Shown: positions 15,808 to 25,459, counted from the stretch's first letter. The stretch is 64,000 bases of DNA from Spongiihabitans sp965206355 (GCA_965206355.1 OZ242212.1:1240001-1304000); one strand, 5' to 3'. Translations and numbers: made by a program. The notes: generated from the letters alone by a model not told the origin.

Positions 15808-17897
15808 ATGGCACGCAAAACTCCTTTACATCGTTATCGCAATATTGGCATTATGGCACACATTGATGCGGGTAAGACGACGACCACTGAGCGCGTGCTT
15901 TTCTATACCGGTTTGTCGCATAAAATAGGCGAGGTGCATGACGGTAACGCGGTTATGGATTGGATGGAACAGGAACAGGAAAGAGGTATTACCATTACTT
16001 CAGCCGCGACCACCTGTTTCTGGACGGGGATGGAGAAAGACCTGCCGGAATATCGCATTAATATCATAGATACACCCGGTCACGTTGATTTCACCATTGA
16101 GGTTGAGCGATCGTTACGGGTGTTGGATGGTGCCGTAGCGGTTTTTTGTGCTGTCGGTGGTGTTGAGCCACAATCTGAAACGGTATGGCGACAAGCCAAT
16201 AAATATGGCGTGCCGCGCATGGCCTTTATCAACAAAATGGATCGTGTCGGTGCTGATTTCTTACGTGTGGTTGAACAAATGGAAACGCGACTGGCCGCCA
16301 AGCCGGTAATTATGCAGCTCAATATCGGTAGCGAAGAGCAGTTTGCTGGGGTTGTTGATCTGCTCAAAATGAAAGCGGTATATTGGCAAGAAGACAATAT
16401 GGGCGTTGAGTTTGAATACCAAGATATTCCCGAAGAGATGCTTGCGATATGCCATGAATATCGTGCCAAACTTGTGGAAGTTGCCGCTGAGGTAAACGAT
16501 GCGATGATGGAGAAATATATTGAACAGGGCGTGTTAAGCGAGCAGGAGATTAAAAACGGCATCCGCATACGCACACTGAACAATCAGGTTATTCCGGTTT
16601 TCTGTGGTTCCGCATTCAAAAACAAGGGGGTGCAGGCAATGCTTGACGGTGTTGTTGATTTTATGCCAAGCCCGCTGGATGTGCCTGCTATCAAAGGGGT
16701 TGCGGCAGATGGAGCAACCGAAGTGGTGCGCGAAGCCGATGACAAAGCGGCGTTTTCCGCATTGGCTTTTAAGATTATGTCGGATTCTTTTTCGGGCAAC
16801 TGGTGTTCTTCCGGGTTTACTCAGGAGTGATGAAAAGCGGAGACATGGTCTTCAATTCGGCTAAGGGTAAAAAAGAACGTATCGGTCGAATTTTGCAGAT
16901 GCATTCCAACGACCGTAAAGATATTAAGGAAGTGCGTACTGGCGATATAGCCGCTGCGGTTGGACTTAAAAGCGTGATTACTGGTGATACCTTATGTGGC
17001 AGTGATAGTGATGTGGTGTTGGAACGTATGGAATTTCCAGATCCGGTTATTTCGCAGGCGGTGGAGCCTAAAACCACAACCGATCAGGAAAAGCTGGGTA
17101 TTGCGCTGGGAAAATTGGCACAGGAAGACCCTTCTTTCAGAGTCCGCTCTGACGCAGAATCAGGACAAACCATTATTTCGGGAATGGGTGAATTACATCT
17201 GGAAATTATTATTGATCGCTTAAAAAGAGAGTTCAGTGTTGATGCCAATATTGGTAAACCGCAAGTGGCTTACCGTGAAACCATTACCAAAACCATTGAG
17301 ACCGAACATAAATACGCCAAGCAGAGCGGTGGTCGTGGTCAATACGGTCATGTTCATATTCGCCTGCAACCTTTGCAAAAGGGTGGCGGCTATGAATTTG
17401 TTGACGACATTAAAGGCGGAGTGATTCCGCGTGAGTTTATTCCGGCGGTAGATAAGGGCATTCAAGATGCGATGCAGGCGGGTGTGGTTGCGGGTTATCC
17501 GGTGATTGACGTGCAAGCGACCTTGTTTTTTGGTTCCTACCACGACGTAGATTCGTCAGAACATGCTTTCAAAGCTGCCGCTTCTATGGCTTTTAGAGCG
17601 GGGGCAAAGCAGGCAGGGCCGCAGTTGCTTGAGCCGATGATGGAGGTTGAAGTGGTGACTCCGGAAGAATATATGGGTAGCGTCAATGGTGATTTGAGTT
17701 CACGGCGCGGTCTTATCCACGAGATGGAAAGTTCGCCAAGTGGAAAAGTGGTTAAAGCGGAAGTACCACTGTCCGAGATGTTTGGTTATGCGACCTCGTT
17801 GCGTTCGGCAACGCAAGGGCGAGCCAACTATACCATGGCATTCAAAAAGTATGCGGCGGTTCCTGCGAGCGTAACTGCCGCTGTCAGAAGTGCCTGA
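15808..17897 (+). pseudogene. fusA: Elongation factor G, reading frame broken by a one-base deletion
   Basis: EF-G drives ribosomal translocation. The 5' part (15808-16830) carries P-loop AHIDAGKTTTTERVL, DTPGHVDF and NKMDRVGADF. The 3' part (readable from GTG 16803 to 17897) carries domains II-V, ending with the EYMGSVNGDLSSRRG region. At 16788-16792 there is a run of five T. Six would give DSFFGQLVFFRVYSG, matching the conserved D.F.GQL.FFRVYSG. With five, the frame ends at TGA 16828. Repaired, the protein would be 696 residues, the normal size. As EF-G is essential, a sequencing error, slippage rescue, or a second fusA elsewhere are the choices. Confidence 0.88.
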
Positions 17898-17987
17898 TTG
17901 GATAGGTTAGATGCTGTCTGGCTTTTATATGTCAATGCAAATTCAATTCAAATTAAAGGCTAAAGATTAAATTGTTAGGAGATAGCT

Positions 17988-19181
17988 ATGTCAAAAGAGA
18001 AATTTAACAGAACGAAGCCGCATGTTAATGTTGGCACGATAGGTCATGTTGACCACGGCAAGACGACGCTAACGGCGGCGATGACTAAAGTGTTGTCGGC
18101 GAAGTATGGTGGCACCTCGGCGAAGGCGTTTGATGAGATAGATAATGCGCCGGAAGAACGAGAACGGGGTATTACCATCGCCACGGCACATGTTGAATAT
18201 GAAACCGCAGCGCGTCATTATGCACACGTTGACTGTCCGGGACATGCTGATTACGTCAAGAATATGATTACTGGTGCGGCACAGATGGATGGGGCGATAC
18301 TGGTCTGTTCAGCCGCAGATGGGCCGATGCCGCAAACGCGCGAGCATATTTTATTGGCGCGTCAGGTTGGTGTTCCCCATATTGTGGTGTTTTTGAATAA
18401 AGCGGATATGGTGGACGACGAGGAGTTGATGGAACTGGTTGAAATGGAAGTGCGCGAACTGCTGGATAGTTATGATTTTCCTGGAGATGATACGCCGATT
18501 ATTATCGGCAGTGCTTTGAAGGCGTTGGAAGGGGATAGTTCAGACTTGGGAGAGGGTTCGATATTCAAGTTAGCAGATGCACTGGACAGTTATATTCCGG
18601 TACCTGAACGTAAAGTTGACGGTGATTTTCTGATGCCGGTAGAGGATGTATTTTCGATTTCGGGTCGTGGCACGGTGGTAACGGGTCGTATAGAGCGTGG
18701 AGTCATCAAGGTCAATGAAGAGATTGCGATTATTGGCATCAAAGACACAGTAACGACAATTTGTACTGGCGTTGAGATGTTCCGTAAGTTGCTGGATGAA
18801 GGGCAGGCTGGGGACAATGTTGGTATTTTGTTGCGTGGTACGAAACGTGAAGAGGTAGAGCGCGGACAGGTATTGGCGAAGCCTAAGACGATAACGCCGC
18901 ATACGAAGTTTGAGGCAGAGGTTTATATTTTATCGAAAGAAGAAGGCGGTCGTCATACGCCGTTTTTCAAAGGCTATCGCCCGCAGTTTTATTTTCGCAC
19001 GACCGATGTAACGGGTGCGTGTGAGTTACCGGAGAATATTGAGATGGTAATGCCGGGAGACAATGTGAAGTTGACGGCGGAGTTGATTGCGCCGATAGCG
19101 ATGGAAGATGGTTTACGTTTTGCTATTCGTGAAGGTGGTCGTACCGTAGGTGCGGGTGTAGTAACGAAAGTGATTGAATAG
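17988..19181 (+). CDS. tuf: Elongation factor Tu
   Basis: 397-residue GTPase delivering aminoacyl-tRNA to the ribosome. P-loop GHVDHGKTTL near residue 19, switch II DCPGHADYVKNM near 81, NKADMVDDEEL near 136, and the C-terminal FKGYRPQFYFRTTDVTG. AGGAGA seven bases before ATG is a strong ribosome site. One deviation: the switch I region reads GITIATAHVEYET where most EF-Tu have GITI.TSHVEY. Only one tuf lies in the window. Confidence 0.97.
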   Translation: MSKEKFNRTKPHVNVGTIGHVDHGKTTLTAAMTKVLSAKYGGTSAKAFDEIDNAPEERERGITIATAHVEYETAARHYAHVDCPGHADYVKNMITGAAQMDGAILVCSAADGPMPQTREHILLARQVGVPHIVVFLNKADMVDDEELMELVEMEVRELLDSYDFPGDDTPIIIGSALKALEGDSSDLGEGSIFKLADALDSYIPVPERKVDGDFLMPVEDVFSISGRGTVVTGRIERGVIKVNEEIAIIGIKDTVTTICTGVEMFRKLLDEGQAGDNVGILLRGTKREEVERGQVLAKPKTITPHTKFEAEVYILSKEEGGRHTPFFKGYRPQFYFRTTDVTGACELPENIEMVMPGDNVKLTAELIAPIAMEDGLRFAIREGGRTVGAGVVTKVIE

Positions 19182-19225
19182 TCACTCATTTTGCAAACTT
19201 GCCACCCTAAATCTGGAAAATTTTA

Positions 19226-19540
19226 ATGGTTGAGAATCAAAAAATTCGCATAAGCCTGAAGGCATTTGATCATAAGTCTATTGATCGTTCAGCATTGGAG
19301 ATTGTGGACACGGCTCGGCGAACTGGCGCATTGGTTATGGGGCCGATTCCATTGCCGACCCGAATAGAGAAATATACACTGTTACGTTCACCGCACGTCA
19401 ACAAAAAGGCGCGTGATCAATTTGAAATCAGGACGCATAAAAGAATTCTGGATATTGTTCAACCAACAGATAAAACGGTTGACGCACTTATGAAGCTGGA
19501 TTTAGCAGCTGGTGTTGATGTTGAAATCAAACTGAACTAA
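19226..19540 (+). CDS. rpsJ: 30S ribosomal protein S10
   Basis: 104 residues, normal. S10 is a 30S head protein and, as NusE, a partner of NusB in antitermination. IRISLKAFDHKSIDRSALEI, the PIPLPTRIEKYTLLRSPHVN loop and the FEIRTHKR segment are canonical. Head of the S10 gene block, 45 bases after tuf with no obvious promoter between. Confidence 0.97.
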   Translation: MVENQKIRISLKAFDHKSIDRSALEIVDTARRTGALVMGPIPLPTRIEKYTLLRSPHVNKKARDQFEIRTHKRILDIVQPTDKTVDALMKLDLAAGVDVEIKLN

Positions 19541-19577
19541 ATTATTTAGACAGATTAACAATATACAGGTCAAGAAA

Positions 19578-20354
19578 ATGTCATTGGGACTCGTTGGAAA
19601 GAAAATCGGCATGACCAGGGTGTTTACCGAACAAGGTAAATCCCAGCCAGTTACCGTTATTGAAATTTTACCGAATAAAATTACACAGGTTAAAACAGAG
19701 GCGGTAGATGGTTATAATGGTTTACAACTAACCACTGGCGAACGTCGGGCTAGCAGAGTGAGCAAAGGCATGAAGGGTCATTTTGCTAAAGCAGGTGTGC
19801 AGCCGGGTCGGGGGGTATGGGAATTTCGCCTGAACACGCCGCTTGATTCACCTGCTGATAGGGCAGGTAGTGAGTTGACGGTCGCTTTGTTTAGTGAGGG
19901 TCAAAGGGTTGATGTGACCGGACAGAGTATCGGTAAAGGTTTTGCTGGCGTTATGAAACGTCATGGTTTTGCCGGTGGTCGTGCTTCCCATGGTAACTCT
20001 AAAGCACACCGACTGGGTGGCTCGATTGGTAATGCGCAGGATCCGGGCAGAGTCTTCAAAGGCAAAAAAATGGCAGGGCAAATGGGAGCGACTCAGGTCG
20101 TGCAGCAGAATCTGCTGGTGATACGGGTGGATAGTGAACGAAATCTTATTTTGATTTCCGGCTCTATCCCGGGTGCTAAGGGTAGCGATGTGATCATTCG
20201 ACCCGCGGTTAAATCTGATGTGTTGCTGTCAATACCCGATAATGCCACTATTGTTGAGGAAACGGTATCTGCATCAAGTGAGTCTGAAGCAGGTAATGCT
20301 GAAGCGACTGCAACCGCATCAGCGGATGTATCAGAAGAGCAGGTTGCAAGTTAA
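19578..20354 (+). CDS. rplC: 50S ribosomal protein L3 with acidic C-terminal extension
   Basis: L3 is an early-assembly 50S protein near the peptidyl-transferase centre. The core LVGKKIGMTRVFTEQGKSQP, KGFAGVMKRHGFAGGRASHG and GRVFKGKKMAGQMG is conserved. At 258 residues it is about 45 longer than usual (~210). The extra C-terminus is a low-complexity Ser/Ala/Glu/Thr tail (VSASSESEAGNAEATA...) that has no rRNA-binding character. Confidence 0.96.
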   Translation: MSLGLVGKKIGMTRVFTEQGKSQPVTVIEILPNKITQVKTEAVDGYNGLQLTTGERRASRVSKGMKGHFAKAGVQPGRGVWEFRLNTPLDSPADRAGSELTVALFSEGQRVDVTGQSIGKGFAGVMKRHGFAGGRASHGNSKAHRLGGSIGNAQDPGRVFKGKKMAGQMGATQVVQQNLLVIRVDSERNLILISGSIPGAKGSDVIIRPAVKSDVLLSIPDNATIVEETVSASSESEAGNAEATATASADVSEEQVAS

Positions 20355-20365
20355 CAAGAAAACAA

Positions 20366-20989
20366 ATGACTATTCAATTAACAGTAAATCGACTCAGCGG
20401 TGGTAAAGGTGGTGAAGTGGGTTTGTCCGAAATTAACTTTGGCGTAGAGTTTAACGAGGCGTTGGTGCATCAGGTGGTAACCGCGTATCAAGCTGGCGGT
20501 CGCAGCGGTACTCGCGCACAGAAAAATCGTGCGGCAGTGCGTGGTGGAGGGGCTAAGCCTTGGAAACAAAAAGGCACTGGACGCGCACGTGCCGGTACTA
20601 TTCGTAGTCCGATATTCACCGGTGGAGGGCGTGCTTTCCCCGCATCAACACAGGATTTTTCACAAAAGGTCAATAAGAAAATGTATCGTTCGGCAATGCG
20701 CTCCATACTTTCTGAATTGATACGTCAGCAGCGGTTGGTTGTGCTGGATGAGTTGGTTATGGATGCGCCCAAGACTAAATCATTGTTTGCTACCTTGCAC
20801 AAATTGGATGCGTCGAAATCGTTAATCATTCTGGCTGAAGATAATGATAATGTTGAACTTTCGGCGCGTAATTTGAAATCGGTTGCAGTTTGTAACAGCA
20901 GACAAATTGATCCACTGAGTTTGCTTCGCTATGAAAAAGTGGTGATTACCGCAGACGCTGTGAAAAATATTGACGAGGCATTGCAATGA
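20366..20989 (+). CDS. rplD: 50S ribosomal protein L4
   Basis: 207 residues, normal. L4 lines the exit tunnel and in E. coli represses the S10 operon. The tunnel loop GTRAQKNRAAVRGGGAKPWK followed by QKGTGRARAGTIRSPIFTGG is clear. The stop overlaps the rplW ATG. Confidence 0.97.
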   Translation: MTIQLTVNRLSGGKGGEVGLSEINFGVEFNEALVHQVVTAYQAGGRSGTRAQKNRAAVRGGGAKPWKQKGTGRARAGTIRSPIFTGGGRAFPASTQDFSQKVNKKMYRSAMRSILSELIRQQRLVVLDELVMDAPKTKSLFATLHKLDASKSLIILAEDNDNVELSARNLKSVAVCNSRQIDPLSLLRYEKVVITADAVKNIDEALQ

Positions 20990-21366
20990 GTACGACTAAT
21001 CAATCACGCTCGCAGGTGAAGGCAAAATCGATGCACAGACGACTGCATAAACACACCTTGCCGGATGAAGAACGCTTGTATCAGATCATCCTCAAGCCAG
21101 TGGTTTCCGAAAAATCCACGTTGCTTTCCGATAAATATAGTCAGGCGGTTTTTCAGGTCAGAACCGATGCCAGTAAAGATGAAGTTCGCCAAGCGGTAGA
21201 AAAACTGTTTGAGGTGAAGGTGAAAAGCGTTCAGATTGCCAATGTGCGCGGGAAAATGAAAAATTTTGGTCGTGTTTCGGGAATGCGTAGTAGCTGGAAA
21301 AAAGCCTATGTTTGTTTGCATGAAGGTCAGGACATGGACTTGATTGGCGGCATGACTGCAGCATAA
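20986..21366 (+). CDS. rplW: 50S ribosomal protein L23
   Basis: 126 residues. The L23 fold is LYQIILKPVVSEKSTLLSDK, then YSQAVFQVRTDASKDEVRQA and KVKSVQIANVRGK. L23 forms the docking site for trigger factor and SRP at the tunnel exit. The ATGA overlap with rplD supports ATG 20986, which gives an N-terminal extension of about 25 basic residues relative to the ~100-residue norm. A start at 21031 (MHRRLHKHTL) would remove part of it. Confidence 0.95.
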   Translation: MSTTNQSRSQVKAKSMHRRLHKHTLPDEERLYQIILKPVVSEKSTLLSDKYSQAVFQVRTDASKDEVRQAVEKLFEVKVKSVQIANVRGKMKNFGRVSGMRSSWKKAYVCLHEGQDMDLIGGMTAA

Positions 21367-21394
21367 ATCGCTAATAAAGACATCGTTAATTGTT

Positions 21395-22219
21395 ATGGCA
21401 TTAGTAAAACAAAAACCGACTACACCCGGCCGTAGAGGCATGGTCAAGGTGGTAACGCCAGATTTGCATAAAGGCAAACCCTATGGACCGTTACTGGAAG
21501 CTAAAACAGCAATCAGCGGCAGAAATAATGAAGGGCGTATCACCGTGCGACATCGTGGTGGCGGACACAAACGTCATTATCGAATTGTCGATTTCAAGCG
21601 TAATAAAGATGGCATACCCGCAACTATTAAACGTATCGAATACGATCCTAATCGTAGCGCGCATATTGCCTTGCTGGTTTATAAAGATGGCGAGCATCGT
21701 TACATTATTGCACCACGCGGTTTGGCTGCCGGTGATGTTGTTAGTTCGGGTGTTGGTAGTGGTTATAGCGTTGGCAATTGTATGCCGTTGCGTAACATTC
21801 CGGTGGGAACTGTGTTGCATTGTATCGAACTCAAGCCCGGGAAAGGAGCACAAATTGCACGCACCGCTGGCGCGGGTGTGCAATTTCTCGGCAAGGAAGG
21901 TGCCTATGCGCAGTTGCGCTTACGTTCTGGTGAGGTCAGAAAAGTACATCTGGATTGTCGGGCAAGCATCGGTCAAGTGGGTAATGCCGAAAACAGTTTA
22001 CGCAAGATGGGTAAAGCCGGTGCAAATCGTTGGAAAGGCATTCGTCCGACAGTGCGTGGCGTGGCAATGAACCCAGTTGATCACCCGCACGGTGGTGGTG
22101 AAGGGCGTACTTCAGGTGGTCGGCATCCGGTATCGCCTTGGGGGGTTCCGAGCAAAGGATACCGTACCCGTTCTAATAAACGAACATCATCAATGATTAT
22201 TCGCAGAAGGAAAAAATAA
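21395..22219 (+). CDS. rplB: 50S ribosomal protein L2
   Basis: 274 residues, normal. L2 is essential for subunit joining and peptidyl transferase. GRNNEGRITVRHRGGGHKRH near residue 40 and the C-terminal VAMNPVDHPHGGGEGRTSGG with the conserved histidine are present. Confidence 0.97.
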   Translation: MALVKQKPTTPGRRGMVKVVTPDLHKGKPYGPLLEAKTAISGRNNEGRITVRHRGGGHKRHYRIVDFKRNKDGIPATIKRIEYDPNRSAHIALLVYKDGEHRYIIAPRGLAAGDVVSSGVGSGYSVGNCMPLRNIPVGTVLHCIELKPGKGAQIARTAGAGVQFLGKEGAYAQLRLRSGEVRKVHLDCRASIGQVGNAENSLRKMGKAGANRWKGIRPTVRGVAMNPVDHPHGGGEGRTSGGRHPVSPWGVPSKGYRTRSNKRTSSMIIRRRKK

Positions 22220-22221
22220 CC

Positions 22222-22494
22222 ATGCCAAGATCAATTAAAAAAGGACCTTTCGTTGACCACCATTTGTGGGCGAAGGTGGAGAAAGCTAAAGCCGAAAATT
22301 CTCGCAAACCGATTAAAACATGGTCAAGACGTTCAATGATTATGCCTGAATTTGTCGGGGTGACTATCGCGGTCCATAATGGTAGACAGCATGTACCGGT
22401 ACTGATTAACGAGAATATGGTTGGGCACAAACTGGGTGAGTTTTCGCCAACCCGTACCTATCGTGGTCATGTTGCCAGCAAAAAAGTCAAGTAA
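22222..22494 (+). CDS. rpsS: 30S ribosomal protein S19
   Basis: 90 residues, normal. 30S head protein touching S13 and the tRNA region. MPRSIKKGPFVDHHLWAKVE, TWSRRSMIMPEFVG and HKLGEFSPTRTYRGH are canonical. Two bases separate it from rplB. Confidence 0.97.
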   Translation: MPRSIKKGPFVDHHLWAKVEKAKAENSRKPIKTWSRRSMIMPEFVGVTIAVHNGRQHVPVLINENMVGHKLGEFSPTRTYRGHVASKKVK

Positions 22495-22557
22495 TCCGAC
22501 AAACCTGTTTGACAAAAAAGCAAACAAACAAGCCAAGTCCATAATAAGAGAAAAGTA

Positions 22558-22902
22558 ATGCAAGTCAGATCAGTTGCAAAATACGTTAGATTATCAGCGC
22601 AAAAAGGTCGTCTGGTGGCTAACCAAATTCGCTTGCTGCCGGTTGAGCGAGCGTTGGAGATTTTGGCATTCAGCCCGAAAAAAGGGGCGGTGCCGATGAA
22701 GAAAGTATTGAATTCTGCGATCGCCAATGCTGAACATAATGCGGATGCTGATATTGATGAGTTATGGGTCAGTCAGGTGATGGTTGATCAAGCACCAACG
22801 ATTAAACGATTTCGAGCGCGCGCCAAAGGCCGTGGCAGTCGAATTCTGAAACGGAATTGTCATATCACCATTAGTGTGAGTGATGATCCACGCGCTACTT
22901 GA
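22558..22902 (+). CDS. rplV: 50S ribosomal protein L22
   Basis: 114 residues, close to the normal ~110. A tunnel-constriction protein. YVRLSAQKGRLVANQIRLLP, KKVLNSAIANAEHN and the beta-hairpin KRFRARAKGRGSRI are present. Confidence 0.97.
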   Translation: MQVRSVAKYVRLSAQKGRLVANQIRLLPVERALEILAFSPKKGAVPMKKVLNSAIANAEHNADADIDELWVSQVMVDQAPTIKRFRARAKGRGSRILKRNCHITISVSDDPRAT

Positions 22903-22969
22903 AAGTGGATCAGCAAAACAACCTAACAGTAACCGTATCAACAAACACACAAGAGTGGAATTATAAGTA

Positions 22970-23671
22970 ATGGGTCAAAAAGTACAGCCAAACGGCATTC
23001 GACTCGGCATTGTTAAAGATTGGAATGCCAAGTGGTATGCGTCCAGCGAGAGCTATGCGGATATGCTGACATGTGATTTGAAAGTTCGTGAGTTTTTACG
23101 CAAACGATTAGCTAATGCCGCGGTCAGTAAAATTACTATTGATCGTCCAGCGCAAAATATGAACGTAACCATTCACACTGCCAGACCCGGTATCATCATC
23201 GGTAAAAAAGGCGAGGATATTGAGCATATTCGATTCGAACTGAGCAAGATCAACGGCAATCCGGTGCAGGTAGCAGTGGAAGAAATCCGTAAACCAGAGC
23301 TTGACGCAAAATTGGTTGCCGAGAATATATGCCAGCAGCTTGAAAAACGAATTATGTTTAGACGGGCAATGAAACGCGCCGTTCAAAACTCGATGCGGTT
23401 GGGTGCCCAAGGGGTCAAAGTGATGCTCGCCGGACGTCTCAATGGTGTAGAAATTGCCCGCACCGAGTGGTATCGGGAGGGTCGTGTGCCGTTGCATACC
23501 TTGCGCGCGGATATTGATTATGGGGTTCACGAAGCCCATACCACCTACGGCATTATCGGTGTCAAGGTTTGGATATTCAAAGGGGAAATTTTCAAACAAG
23601 AAAAAGCCGAGACGCAGAAACAGTTCACGCTTGCACAATCGGCTGATAAACAGTTAGCGGACGCGAGTTAA
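22970..23671 (+). CDS. rpsC: 30S ribosomal protein S3
   Basis: 233 residues, normal. mRNA-entry-site protein with helicase role. MGQKVQPNGIRLGIVKDWNA opens it, the KH motif ARPGIIIGKKGEDIEHIR is near residue 65, and the GVKVMLAGRLNGVEIARTEW domain follows. The last 20 residues are a variable Gln/Lys/Ala tail. Confidence 0.97.
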   Translation: MGQKVQPNGIRLGIVKDWNAKWYASSESYADMLTCDLKVREFLRKRLANAAVSKITIDRPAQNMNVTIHTARPGIIIGKKGEDIEHIRFELSKINGNPVQVAVEEIRKPELDAKLVAENICQQLEKRIMFRRAMKRAVQNSMRLGAQGVKVMLAGRLNGVEIARTEWYREGRVPLHTLRADIDYGVHEAHTTYGIIGVKVWIFKGEIFKQEKAETQKQFTLAQSADKQLADAS

Positions 23672-23676
23672 TTATT

Positions 23677-24090
23677 ATGCTACAACCAAGAAGAACAAAA
23701 TTTCGCAAAATGCACAAGGGCCGCAACCGCGGTCTGGCAAGCCGTGGCAACCGCGTCAGTTTCGGTGAATTTGGCTTGCAATCAGCAGGTCGCGGTCGTT
23801 TGACCGCTCGGCAGATTGAGGCGGCTCGCCGTGCCATTACCCGTCATGTCAAACGGGGTGGACGAATGTGGATTCGTGTCTTTCCGGACAAACCGATATC
23901 CAAGAAACCGCTAGAAGTTCGTATGGGAAAGGGTAAAGGTAACCCTGAATTTTGGGTGGCACTGATTCAGCCCGGAACCATGCTGTATGAAATTGAAGGA
24001 GTCTCTGAAGATTTGGCACGGCAAGCGTTCCAGCTTGCTGGTGCTAAATTGCCAATACAAACTAATTTTGCAATGCGACAGGTGGGTTGA
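23677..24090 (+). CDS. rplP: 50S ribosomal protein L16
   Basis: 137 residues, normal. It binds near the A site and helps position tRNA and L-shaped rRNA helices. MLQPRRTKFRKMHKGRNRGL, ITRHVKRGGRMWIRVFPDKP and MGKGKGNPEFWVALIQPG are canonical. Its stop TGA overlaps the rpmC start. Confidence 0.97.
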   Translation: MLQPRRTKFRKMHKGRNRGLASRGNRVSFGEFGLQSAGRGRLTARQIEAARRAITRHVKRGGRMWIRVFPDKPISKKPLEVRMGKGKGNPEFWVALIQPGTMLYEIEGVSEDLARQAFQLAGAKLPIQTNFAMRQVG

Positions 24091-24335
24091 TGAAAGCGGC
24101 TGAACTCAGAACAAAAAGCGCACAAGACCTGCAAACAGAACTGCTAGGTCTTAGAAAAGAGCAATTCAGTCTTCGTATGCAACGTGGGGCGGGACAGCTC
24201 ACTAATCCGTCACGCTTCAAGTTTGTGCAAAAAGACATTGCAAGAATTAAAACCATTTTGAAAGAGATGGCGAAAAAAATGGCGACTGCGTCGGCAACCG
24301 CGCTCGCTGAGTCGCCGGATAAGACAGACGCATAA
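24087..24335 (+). CDS. rpmC: 50S ribosomal protein L29
   Basis: 82 residues: the usual ~65-residue two-helix L29 (MKAAELRTKSAQDLQTELLG, RKEQFSLRMQRGAGQL, VQKDIARIKTIL) plus a C-terminal Ala/Thr/Ser-rich tail of about 17 residues. It sits at the tunnel exit beside L23. ATGA overlap with rplP supports the start. Confidence 0.95.
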   Translation: MMKAAELRTKSAQDLQTELLGLRKEQFSLRMQRGAGQLTNPSRFKFVQKDIARIKTILKEMAKKMATASATALAESPDKTDA

Positions 24336-24376
24336 GTTAAGTACCGCATCAATATGACAGCATCAATATTATAGTA

Positions 24377-24664
24377 ATGACCACAGCATTGACAAAAGAG
24401 AGCACGAGCAAAGAGAGCACCACCAAACGGCTGATTCAAGGCAGTGTGGTTGGTGCGGCGAGTGATAAAAGTATCATGGTATTGGTGGAGCGTCAGGTTA
24501 AACATCCGTTGTATAAAAAATACATACGCCGCTCCACAAAACTACATGCTCATGATGAAAAAAATGAATGTAAAACCGGAGATACCGTTCGTATTGAAGC
24601 GTGTCGCCCTATTTCAAAAACCAAATGTTGGCGTTTGGTTGAAGTGGTTAGCCGAGCGGTTTAG
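24377..24664 (+). CDS. rpsQ: 30S ribosomal protein S17
   Basis: 95 residues, slightly longer than the usual ~85 because of an N-terminal Thr/Ser/Glu stretch (MTTALTKESTSKESTTKRL). The OB-fold core follows: GSVVGAASDKSIMVLVERQV, HPLYKKYIRRSTKLHAHDE and GDTVRIEACRPISKTK. Early 16S-binding protein. An internal GTG/TTG start could trim the odd N-terminus, but none has a better ribosome site. Confidence 0.95.
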   Translation: MTTALTKESTSKESTTKRLIQGSVVGAASDKSIMVLVERQVKHPLYKKYIRRSTKLHAHDEKNECKTGDTVRIEACRPISKTKCWRLVEVVSRAV

Positions 24665-24689
24665 ATTTAGGACGATCAGGAGAATAGTT

Positions 24690-25058
24690 ATGATTCAAAT
24701 GCAATCAATGATGTCTGTTGCCGACAACAGTGGTGCGAAGAGAGTGATGTGCATCAAGGTACTTGGTGGCTCTAAACGCCGCTACGCCGGTATTGGAGAC
24801 ATTATAAAAATTACCATCAAGGAAGCCTTACCAAATAGTCGGGTGAAAAAGGGCGATGTTTATGATGCGGTAGTGGTTAGAACCCGATCGGGTGTGAGAC
24901 GACCTGATGGTTCATTGATTCGCTTTGATAAAAACTCAGCCGTGTTATTGAATGCAGCACATCAGCCTATTGGCACACGAATTTTCGGTCCGGTAACCCG
25001 AGAGTTGCGTTCCGATAAATTTATGCGCATTATTTCTTTGGCACCAGAAGTTTTGTAA
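24690..25058 (+). CDS. rplN: 50S ribosomal protein L14
   Basis: 122 residues, exactly the family length from ATG 24690, which follows TCAGGAGAA closely. L14 sits at the subunit interface. SVADNSGAKRVMCIKVLGGS, VKKGDVYDAVVVRTRSGVRR and GTRIFGPVTRELR are canonical. A longer upstream frame overlapping rpsQ is not used because L14 proteins start at MIQ. Confidence 0.97.
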   Translation: MIQMQSMMSVADNSGAKRVMCIKVLGGSKRRYAGIGDIIKITIKEALPNSRVKKGDVYDAVVVRTRSGVRRPDGSLIRFDKNSAVLLNAAHQPIGTRIFGPVTRELRSDKFMRIISLAPEVL

Positions 25059-25135
25059 GTATTGTTCGTCGATAAAAAGCAAAGCCATCAAGATTAGATA
25101 GTTTAGAGCAGAAATTTAGAGCAAAGCAGATTAGA

Positions 25136-25459
25136 ATGATGCAAAGAATCAGGAGAAATGACGATGTAATTGTTATCGCTGGTCGCGATAAAGGCAAGCG
25201 GGGTAATGTGTTGAAGCTTACTGTGGATGGTCGTGCCGTGGTGGATAATGTGAATTTGGTTAAACGCCACACCAAGGCAAACCCGAATACTGGTGAGAGT
25301 GGCGGGATTATCGAAAAAGAAGCACCGATTCAGCTTTCCAATCTTGCTCTATACAATCCGGCGACTAAAAAGGGTGAGCGGATTGGCTTTAAAACATTGG
25401 AAGATGGGCGCAAGGTTCGCTATTTCAAATCAAATAATGAAGTGATTGACCTAGCTTGA
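25136..25459 (+). CDS. rplX: 50S ribosomal protein L24
   Basis: 107 residues, normal. First protein to bind the 5' domain of 23S rRNA. The KOW motif DDVIVIAGRDKGKRGNVLKL is near residue 9, then VNLVKRHTKANPN and EAPIQLSNLALYNP. Confidence 0.97.
   Translation: MMQRIRRNDDVIVIAGRDKGKRGNVLKLTVDGRAVVDNVNLVKRHTKANPNTGESGGIIEKEAPIQLSNLALYNPATKKGERIGFKTLEDGRKVRYFKSNNEVIDLA

Noticed and set aside
15333..15818. 161-codon frame antisense to rpsG
   Set aside because: It is the mirror of a conserved ribosomal gene, with no motif or ribosome site.
16780..16800. Classic -1 programmed frameshift in fusA
   Set aside because: No X-XXY-YYZ heptamer in the zero frame and no obvious downstream pseudoknot. Restoring one T in the T run gives the conserved protein, so a simple indel is the better reading.
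21483..22070. 195-codon frame overlapping rplB
   Set aside because: It lies inside L2 in another frame with no family resemblance.
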